NCBI GenBank assembly: GCA_023392575.1
Contig: JAEVYV010000348.1
Location: 1-11,799, forward strand
Direction of reading: 5' to 3'
Origin: Bacteroidota bacterium
GTDB taxonomy: Bacteria; Bacteroidota; Bacteroidia; Chitinophagales; Chitinophagaceae
Length of the DNA: 11,799 nucleotides
A model generated the notes under the pieces. It had not been told where the DNA came from. It was given only the letters and a program-made list of their open reading frames with translations, and did not search any database. This document shows, piece after piece, positions 7,169-11,799 of this stretch (the first letter of the stretch is position 1; every line of letters starts with the position of its first letter). Made by a program: the position numbers and the translations under genes.

Positions 7169-7196
7169 TTCGTGTCTTAGAGCCTTTGTGGTTCAA
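7169..7196. repeat. Right arm of inverted repeat flanking the GxxExxY gene
   Basis: On the minus strand the arm reads TTGAACCAC, then period-8 units CACAAAGG, CTCTAAGA and CACGAAGC. It matches the left arm at 6724-6751 in inverted orientation at 23 of 28 positions, including the first nine without mismatch. It overlaps the last codons and stop of metH1 (7177-7179). Confidence 0.85.
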
Positions 7197-8193
7197 GGCT
7201 ATCAACAACCGGCAATTGCCTCGGTTGAATATTTTTTACATGTTCGGCAATATGGCGGATATGATCCGGCGTGGTGCCGCAGCACCCACCCACGATGTTT
7301 ACAAAACCTTCTTTGGCCCAGTCTTCCAGAAAATGGGCCGTGTCTTCGGGATGTTCATCGTATTCTCCCATGGCATTGGGCAGACCGGCATTGGGATAGG
7401 CAGAAGTATAACACTCCGCCAGTTGACTTAACTCCTCAATATGCGGCCGCATTTCTTTGGCGCCCAGGGCACAATTCAATCCCACACTCAAGGGCTTGGC
7501 ATGGCGAATGGAGGCATAAAATGCTTCCAGGGTTTGACCACTTAAAGTTCTTCCGCTGGCATCCGTAATGGTGCCGCTGATCATGATGGGCAGTTCCTTT
7601 TGATTGGTGTCCCTGAAATATTTTTTAATCGCGAAAATGGCCGCCTTGGCATTTAATGTGTCAAAAATGGTTTCGATGAGGAGCAAATCAACGCCGCCAT
7701 CCACCAGGCCTTTTACCTGTTCGTAATAGGCTTCTACGGCTTCGTCAAAGGTTAAGGCGCGGTAACCGGGATTGTTGACATCCGGCGACAGCGACAAGGT
7801 TTTGTTTAACGGGCCCAGTGCGCCGGCTACAAATTTTTGCTCGCCGGAACCCACCAGGGCACAGGCTTCCTTTGCAATTTTAGCTGCTGCTACGTTGATT
7901 TCATAGGCCAGGTCCTGCATGCCGTAATCGGCCAGGGAAATTTTTTGGGCGTTGAAGGTGTTGGTTTCAATAATATCAGCGCCGGCTTCCAGGTAATGTC
8001 CATGTATCTCACGGATAATGTGCGGCTGCGTGAGGCAGAGCAGATCGTTGTTGCCTTTCACATCCGAAGGCCAGTCCTTAAACCGTTCGCCCCGGTAATC
8101 TTCTTCGGCTAATTTATACCGCTGGATCATGGTGCCCATGGCGCCATCAATGATCAAAATGCGGTGCTTTAATAATTCACGGATGTCTGTCAT
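7177..8193 (-). CDS. metH: Methionine synthase, homocysteine-binding subunit (split MetH)
   Basis: A 338-residue protein equal to the N-terminal module of MetH: a zinc-dependent homocysteine S-methyltransferase barrel. It opens with ILIIDGAMGTMIQRY (residues 12-26) and has ADIIETNTFNAQ (72-83). The three zinc ligands are present: Cys241 in GLNCALGA, and Cys304-Cys305 in VGGCCGTTPDHIRHIA. On its own it activates homocysteine but needs the folate and B12 modules of metH2, 464 bases downstream. Start ATG 8193 sits just before the conserved domain; the frame is open further to 8313, but only through a heptamer array and a repeat core. The last residues (EPQRL) and stop codon are encoded by the right arm of the cassette repeat, so the natural C-terminus was probably different. 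Upstream there is a long structured leader. Confidence 0.95.
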   Translation of the reverse strand: MTDIRELLKHRILIIDGAMGTMIQRYKLAEEDYRGERFKDWPSDVKGNNDLLCLTQPHIIREIHGHYLEAGADIIETNTFNAQKISLADYGMQDLAYEINVAAAKIAKEACALVGSGEQKFVAGALGPLNKTLSLSPDVNNPGYRALTFDEAVEAYYEQVKGLVDGGVDLLLIETIFDTLNAKAAIFAIKKYFRDTNQKELPIMISGTITDASGRTLSGQTLEAFYASIRHAKPLSVGLNCALGAKEMRPHIEELSQLAECYTSAYPNAGLPNAMGEYDEHPEDTAHFLEDWAKEGFVNIVGGCCGTTPDHIRHIAEHVKNIQPRQLPVVDSLEPQRL

Positions 8194-8206
8194 AATTATA
8201 GTTTTT

Positions 8207-8234
8207 CGTGAGACGTGAGACGTCAAACGTGAGA
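8207..8234 (-). repeat. Heptanucleotide tandem repeat, four units (TCTCACG)
   Basis: On the minus strand it reads TCTCACG, TTTGACG, TCTCACG, TCTCACG; the second unit is a variant. The array ends 13 bases before the metH1 start codon, the same placement as the CAGACAT array before the HAD gene at 1630. Confidence 0.85.
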
Positions 8235-8244
8235 AGACAGGCTG

Positions 8245-8306
8245 AATAAAGTTCTGAACCTTGAATAGTGCGACGCAACAGAAGCCTGATAGTAGTACAA
8301 CTGCCG
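8245..8306 (-). repeat. Core of a composite upstream element, copy B
   Basis: On the minus strand it carries CGGCA (8306-8302), ACT, ATCA and the perfect 12-mer GTTGCGTCGCAC (8279-8268), then TTC and GTTC, in the same order and nearly the same spacing as 1478-1538. It is followed, in the direction of metH1, by a heptamer array and the start codon. Confidence 0.6.
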
Positions 8307-8427
8307 ACGTCACCGTTATTTATAAGCTAATAAACGAGGAAAACCTATGTGAGAGTTTCTACGTTTATTAGTTCTGTTCCTTTTTCAGGATGAGGCCGAA
8401 CAATAAACAAATCCGCCTGTAACAGAG

Positions 8428-8435
8428 CAAATGTA
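8428..8435 (-). promoter_or_regulatory. Candidate -7 promoter box for metH1
   Basis: TACATTTG on the minus strand is an exact TAnnTTTG match. It lies directly after the T-tract of the recR terminator. No clear -33 TTG is seen. A start near 8421 would give metH1 a long leader. Confidence 0.5.
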
Positions 8436-8473
8436 AAAAATTAAAAAGTAAAAACGGCTTTTAAAAAGCCGTT
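8436..8473 (-). terminator. Rho-independent terminator of recR
   Basis: On the minus strand AACGGCTTT (8473-8465) and AAAGCCGTT (8461-8453) form a 9-bp stem around a 3-base loop. A T-rich tail follows (TTTACTTTTTAATTTTTT). It begins 23 bases after the recR stop codon. Confidence 0.85.
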
Positions 8474-8496
8474 GTCCGTTTGTTGGGCCTTGTTCC

Positions 8497-9114
8497 CTAC
8501 CGGCTGCTGACATAGCTGTCCACCGGCAGGCGGTTTTGCAGGCTGCGGGCCAGGGTCATCTCGTCGGCATACTCCAGTTCGCCGCCAAAGGAAATGCCCC
8601 GGGCAATGGTGGTGGTCTTGGTGTGGGCCGGTAGTTTTTTTTGAATGTAGTAAATAGTGGTGTCGCCCTGAATGGTTGGACTTAGGGCAAAGATCACTTC
8701 GGCCGTGCCCTCTTTTTGCACCCGGTGAATGAGCGTTTCAATGTTCAACTGGTTGGGCCCCACGCCGTCGAGCGGAGAAATCACACCGCCCAAGACATGG
8801 TAGGTGCCGCTGAACTGCTGGGTGCTTTCCAGAGCAATTACGTCCCGGATGCTTTCCACCACGCAAATCATATCCTGTTTGCGCAGGCTGTTGGCACAAA
8901 TGGAGCAGATATCGGCATCGGCTACATTATGGCAGCGCTGGCAGAACTTGATGCCGGTGCGCATGCGGCTCACCACCTCGCTGAAATGCTGCACCTCGTC
9001 GGCATCTTCTTTCAGCAAATGAAGCACCAAACGAAGGGCTGTTTTTTTGCCAATACCGGGCAGTTTGGCAAACTCGTTAACCGCATTTTCAAGCAGGGAT
9101 GAAGAGAATTGCAT
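8497..9114 (-). CDS. recR: Recombination mediator protein RecR
   Basis: A 205-residue protein of the usual RecR length. Order of parts: N-terminal helix-hairpin-helix around LPGIGKKTALRL (18-29), a four-cysteine zinc motif (Cys58, Cys61, Cys70, Cys73 in FCQRC...ICSIC), a Toprim domain starting MICVVESIRDVIALE (82-96), and the family end ARGISFGGELEYADEMTL (171-188). RecR works with RecF and RecO to load RecA onto SSB-coated single-stranded DNA at gaps, in the cytoplasm. Position 149 is Gln where many RecR proteins have Glu in the PTVEGE segment (here PTIQGD), a mild variation. ATG 9114 is chosen because a TTG further up would only add MYFCPL and overlaps the promoter box. It has its own terminator downstream. 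Confidence 0.96.
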   Translation of the reverse strand: MQFSSSLLENAVNEFAKLPGIGKKTALRLVLHLLKEDADEVQHFSEVVSRMRTGIKFCQRCHNVADADICSICANSLRKQDMICVVESIRDVIALESTQQFSGTYHVLGGVISPLDGVGPNQLNIETLIHRVQKEGTAEVIFALSPTIQGDTTIYYIQKKLPAHTKTTTIARGISFGGELEYADEMTLARSLQNRLPVDSYVSSR

Positions 9115-9121
9115 AAGAGGG

Positions 9122-9129
9122 CAAAAGTA
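9122..9129 (-). promoter_or_regulatory. Candidate -7 promoter box for recR
   Basis: TACTTTTG on the minus strand matches TAnnTTTG exactly and ends just 7 bases before the recR ATG. A start at the usual distance would leave almost no leader. Confidence 0.45.
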
Positions 9130-9164
9130 CAAAAATTAGGGGGCAAAACCTGTTAAAAAATCGC

Positions 9165-10553
9165 TTACAAAGACCGCTCGTATTCGTTGTCCCATGCAGG
9201 TTTCACTGTTATTTTCTGCTCAATGGGCTTCACCAGCTCAGGTTGTTTTTTGATGCCAAAAAACTGCCCCGGATCCCATTTTCCGTTGCCGTTGGTATCA
9301 TACAAAATCCGCAGTTCGTAGTCGCCGGGCGCAAAACGGCTTTGGCTGAAATTTCCGGAAGGCACAGGAGCCGAAAAGACGATCTGCTCGTTTTGCACAA
9401 ACAGCAATACCGGTTTTTTGTCCAGCTCAACGTTTCTCAAGCGAATGGTGAGGGAACCATAATCGCTTGCACCCTTGGTCGTAAAAAACAAAGTATCGGA
9501 CTTGAGCAAACGGCGGCCGGCGGTATCTGTAGCAAACTCCTTTTCCATGATCAGGTTGTACGCAGTGGCTTCCTTCCAGGCCGACTGCAACCGAAGCTCC
9601 TGACGGGCGGAATCCAGCCGCGGCGTGTATGCCACCGGCTGAAACACCGAATCGGTAGAGAGGAAAAGCTTTGTCGAATCGAAGCTGCGCAGCGGGGTGG
9701 CAAAATTAATCACCAGATCCTTGCCCAAATCCAGCTGGTGGTTTTCCAGATTGGTGGCAAAGGTGAGGCGGTTATCGGCCCTGCGGGGCTGGGCACCGGT
9801 GCCGGGCGCAGCAGCCTGTTGTTTTTCTTTATAGGCATACAGCGTTAACGAAGTATCCACCGCACCGGCCCTGACCGGGCTGTCCAAAAACGCAAACAAC
9901 TGGGTGGGGTTTTGGTAGCGGCGGCTGGTTCCACCATCGCCAATCGCATAAACGGCAAAAGTGGCTGCGGGCAGGTTGCGAAAACGAAAATTGCCGTTGG
10001 CATCCAACTTGGTGACGTACTGCGGCCTTTCGTTTCGGACCGCAGAATCCTTCAGGTTTTTATGCAGCACCACGATCAGGGTAGAGTCCACCTTTCCAGT
10101 TTGGGCCAAGATGACCTTCCCCCGCAGTTCCAGCGAATCCAGAGCAGCTCCGGTAGAAAACGTGTACACAAAATCTTTCAGCACATTGCCTTCGTTATAG
10201 TCTTTAATGGCATTGCCGAAATTCAAAATATAGGTGGTGTTGGGCTCCAGTGTGTCGCGGAAGTTTACCGTAACGGTTTTTCCCTTAACGTCCACCCGCG
10301 GATTGTTTTCAAATAAGGGGGTGAACAAAAGATTGTTCTGCACATCCAGATTTACGTATTCATCAAACGTAAAAGTGATCTTATCGCCCCGGAAGTTGAG
10401 GGTGGAATCCGGCGGCGTGGCGTTCAGCAGCTGCGGCGGAATGGTATCCCTTGGTCCTCCCTGTGGCGGAACAATATTGGCGCAAGACCCGCCAAAAAGC
10501 GTGGCAACTAAAACAAAGAAAAGCAACAGCGTAAAGGAGAAAACCGACTTCAT
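9165..10553 (-). CDS. Lipoprotein with Ig-like (Big_5/SbsA-type) domain
   Basis: A 462-residue protein. A long hydrophobic signal (residues 4-20, FSFTLLLFFVLVATLF) precedes GGSCANIV, with Cys24 as the probable lipidated residue; after it comes VPPQGGPRDTIPPQL, a start typical of a Bacteroidota lipoprotein family. Residues about 36-135 form a Big_5/SbsA-like Ig domain (PPDSTLNFRGDKITFTFDEYV, then NTTYILNFGNAIKDYNEGN and YTFSTG). A carboxypeptidase-regulatory-like beta sandwich follows (LRGKVIL... DANGNFRFRNLPAATFAVYAI). Near the C-terminus, DTNGNGKWDPGQF resembles a calcium-binding loop. No catalytic motif is seen; a structural or gliding/cell-envelope role is a guess. ATG 10553 is chosen over an upstream in-frame start because it begins the signal peptide. 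Confidence 0.82.
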   Translation of the reverse strand: MKSVFSFTLLLFFVLVATLFGGSCANIVPPQGGPRDTIPPQLLNATPPDSTLNFRGDKITFTFDEYVNLDVQNNLLFTPLFENNPRVDVKGKTVTVNFRDTLEPNTTYILNFGNAIKDYNEGNVLKDFVYTFSTGAALDSLELRGKVILAQTGKVDSTLIVVLHKNLKDSAVRNERPQYVTKLDANGNFRFRNLPAATFAVYAIGDGGTSRRYQNPTQLFAFLDSPVRAGAVDTSLTLYAYKEKQQAAAPGTGAQPRRADNRLTFATNLENHQLDLGKDLVINFATPLRSFDSTKLFLSTDSVFQPVAYTPRLDSARQELRLQSAWKEATAYNLIMEKEFATDTAGRRLLKSDTLFFTTKGASDYGSLTIRLRNVELDKKPVLLFVQNEQIVFSAPVPSGNFSQSRFAPGDYELRILYDTNGNGKWDPGQFFGIKKQPELVKPIEQKITVKPAWDNEYERSL

Positions 10554-10560
10554 TGGTGAG

Positions 10561-10568
10561 CAAACATA
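10561..10568 (-). promoter_or_regulatory. Candidate -7 promoter box for the Ig-like lipoprotein gene
   Basis: TATGTTTG on the minus strand matches TAnnTTTG exactly and ends 7 bases before the ATG at 10553, the same spacing as at recR. Confidence 0.45.
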
Positions 10569-10638
10569 AAACCTTTCAAATAATCCTACCCCGGCGATTT
10601 CATAAGATTGCCTTAAAAGCAACCCGCCCGGTAAGCCC

Positions 10639-11799
10639 CTACAGGACGCGGAACTCCGCGTTTTCTTCCTCTTCCTTTAGTTCGTGCATGGACACGTATA
10701 ATTTGTGCTCTTTGACAAAATTGCACCAGGTGCAATCGGGTTTGCCGCAGCCGGTGTAAAAGTCATGTGCCTGAATTTTTTCCCAGGTAGTGGTGATCTG
10801 TTCTAGTACAATCTCTTCGTGGTCGGGATGGATGACGATTTTTTTGCGGTCGAATTCTTTTTTATCGTTTGGTTCAATGAACAAAAACTCAACGCCCCGC
10901 AGCTCCCGGGATTTGCCCGGTTGCCGGTCGAACAAGATCTTGTAAAAAACGGCCTGCCGCCAGTAGTTACCGCCTTCCGGTTTTTGCGGATGACCCGGTT
11001 CGGCAAACTCCCCGCGCCGGTTCGATTTTTCCAGGCTGCCGGTTTTAAAATCGGTGATCAGCACCTCGTTGCCCCAATACTGGATCTTGTCGGCAAAACC
11101 TTTTACCGGAATGGCATGAACCACCGCTTCCAAGGGCACCTCCGTTCGTACAAATTCATCGGCGGTATGGGCAAAAAAGGCCTCATGCAAATCGGCCAGG
11201 CATTGGGAGCCATAATCGGTAAACCGGGCCAGGCTTTCGGGGGCAAACACTTCGCGATGGTGGTGCAGGTGCCATTGAAAACGGCTGATCAAAACTTCTT
11301 TGGGCGGATACACCCGGCCGGCCTCCATCATCTTGTTGTAATAAAAATTCAGTGCATCGTGCATGCTGCTTCCAAACTGTGCGCTTTCGCTTACCGCCGA
11401 CGGAATCCGCACCAGGCTATTGTAATAAAACTTGATGGGGCATTCCAGGTAGTTGTTCAGCGCCGTTACATTCATTTTGAAATGGGTCAGCAGTTGCTCG
11501 GTAAAATCCCTTTCCGCCCTTTCCAGTTCGGGTTGTTGAATCAGGCCGTAGCGCAATGATGAATATTTGAGCCTGGTGTCTTCGTCAATGGTTAGGGTTT
11601 GCACCTGCAGGCCCGCTGTATTCATTTCGGCAATAAACCGTGAGGCCTCAAGGGCCTTGCCCTCGTTGGTAAAGGATGGGAACGAAATGTACAAATGCTT
11701 TTCGGCCCGGGTGGTGGCCACAAAAAACAAGCGCCGCAGCTCTTCTTCTTTTTCTTCAGGGGTTTCCCTGGTAAACACATTGGACGGCAGCTTATACCC
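10639..11799 (-). CDS. UvrD-like helicase / PD-(D/E)XK nuclease, C-terminal 386 residues
   Basis: The reading frame enters at the right edge, so the start and the Walker motifs lie outside. Numbered from the edge, residues 18-40 (EEELRRLFFVATTRAEKHLY) are superfamily 1 helicase motif VI. A RecB/AddB/Cas4-like nuclease domain follows: His147 (GSSMHDALNF), Asp237 (VKGFADKIQ), Asp250 and Lys252 (ITDFKTG) and Gln282 (YWRQAVFYK). Four cysteines fit an iron-sulphur cluster of the AddB/Cas4 kind: Cys120 in LECPIKFYY, then Cys351, Cys356 and Cys359 in CGKPDCTWC. The whole protein is probably a DNA-end-processing helicase-nuclease for double-strand-break repair. The partner subunit is not visible. It ends 85 bases before the lipoprotein gene, with a promoter between, so they are probably separate transcripts. 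Confidence 0.88.
   Translation of the reverse strand, partial: GYKLPSNVFTRETPEEKEEELRRLFFVATTRAEKHLYISFPSFTNEGKALEASRFIAEMNTAGLQVQTLTIDEDTRLKYSSLRYGLIQQPELERAERDFTEQLLTHFKMNVTALNNYLECPIKFYYNSLVRIPSAVSESAQFGSSMHDALNFYYNKMMEAGRVYPPKEVLISRFQWHLHHHREVFAPESLARFTDYGSQCLADLHEAFFAHTADEFVRTEVPLEAVVHAIPVKGFADKIQYWGNEVLITDFKTGSLEKSNRRGEFAEPGHPQKPEGGNYWRQAVFYKILFDRQPGKSRELRGVEFLFIEPNDKKEFDRKKIVIHPDHEEIVLEQITTTWEKIQAHDFYTGCGKPDCTWCNFVKEHKLYVSMHELKEEEENAEFRVL

Larger units (their letters stand above)
6724..7196 (-). mobile_element. Putative small cassette: GxxExxY nuclease-like gene between inverted repeats
   Basis: About 473 bases lie between and include 28-bp imperfect inverted repeats whose arms are period-8 CACnAAGG repeats. 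The only content is one gene for a PD-(D/E)XK-like GxxExxY protein, visibly richer in A+T than its neighbours: four 60-base blocks I counted inside it are 28-42% G+C, against 57% in a block of metH2. It separates the two halves of a MetH pair and the right arm reaches into the end of metH1. No target-site duplication is seen. That it is or was mobile is inference. Confidence 0.45.
8194..8427 (-). other. Long structured 5' leader of metH1
   Basis: If transcription starts just after the box at 8435-8428, the metH1 leader is about 225 nt. It contains a long hairpin. CTAATAAACG (8371-8362) pairs with CGTTTATTAG (8336-8327) over 10 perfect base pairs, then further inner pairs (AG/CT and AAAC/GTTT) continue with small bulges around an apical loop of about 10 bases. 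A further 6-bp pairing, TCTGTT (8426-8421) with AACAGA (8378-8373), brackets the region 5' of it. The distal part is repeat core B and the heptamer array. I see no conserved core of the SAM-I, cobalamin, SAH or folate riboswitches. This covers the only gene-free stretch of about 300 bases in the window. Confidence 0.4.

Noticed and set aside
6714..7206. Target-site duplication around the GxxExxY cassette
   Set aside because: The bases outside the two arms (ending CTTCTTT on the left, starting GGCTATCA on the right) show no direct repeat.
7155..7208. Longer start for the GxxExxY protein
   Set aside because: It would read through the inverted-repeat arm and overlap the end of metH1; ATG 7154 gives the normal family length.
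8194..8313. In-frame upstream extension of metH1 by 40 residues
   Set aside because: It runs through repeat core B and the heptamer array; the MetH domain starts right after ATG 8193.
8194..8427. Known SAM, cobalamin, SAH or folate riboswitch before metH1
   Set aside because: I looked for their conserved core strings by eye and found none. A covariance search could still change this.
9243..9848. Long plus-strand reading frame opposite the lipoprotein gene
   Set aside because: It is the shadow of a well-supported minus-strand gene, with no recognisable domain or promoter. The same applies to other open frames opposite metH, recR and the helicase.

Overview
The window looks like a chromosomal segment of a Bacteroidota bacterium, most likely a Chitinophagaceae relative. 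Several things point there. Promoter-like boxes of the Bacteroidota type (TAnnTTTG) lie ahead of a tRNA and several genes, and there are no clear Shine-Dalgarno sites. Methionine synthase is split into two proteins. There is also a lipoprotein starting CANIVPPQGGP and a UvrD-like helicase fused to a Cas4/AddB-like nuclease. The genus is not determinable from the sequence alone.

Layout, left to right. A tRNA (5' half only, minus strand) is cut by the left edge. A plus-strand run follows: a secreted VOC/glyoxalase-fold protein, a two-TM TPR protein with its own promoter and terminator, then a probable operon of a HAD phosphatase, an RDD membrane protein and a serine hydrolase broken by an in-frame TAG. 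This run collides with zero spacing with a minus-strand block: metH2 (folate, B12 and activation modules), a small GxxExxY nuclease-like gene, and metH1 (homocysteine-binding module). Further right on the minus strand are recR, an Ig-like lipoprotein and the C-terminal part of a helicase-nuclease cut by the right edge.

The two MetH proteins together supply the four modules of cobalamin-dependent methionine synthase. RecR and the helicase-nuclease are both recombination/repair proteins, but they are separated by the lipoprotein gene and probably have separate promoters.

The most interesting structure is non-coding. (1) The GxxExxY gene between metH1 and metH2 is bracketed by 28-bp imperfect inverted repeats (23/28). 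Each arm is itself a period-8 repeat of CACnAAGG, and the right arm supplies the last codons and stop of metH1; this looks like a small mobile or formerly mobile cassette. (2) Two unrelated genes, the HAD phosphatase and metH1, are each preceded in the same orientation by a composite element. It consists of a shared core with a perfect 12-mer (GTTGCGTCGCAC), then a heptanucleotide tandem array ending 13-17 bases before the start codon. The core is shared while the heptamer unit differs. A third period-7 array (units starting AAC) precedes the TPR gene. (3) metH1 appears to have a leader of about 225 nt with a strong long hairpin that matches no riboswitch I recognise.
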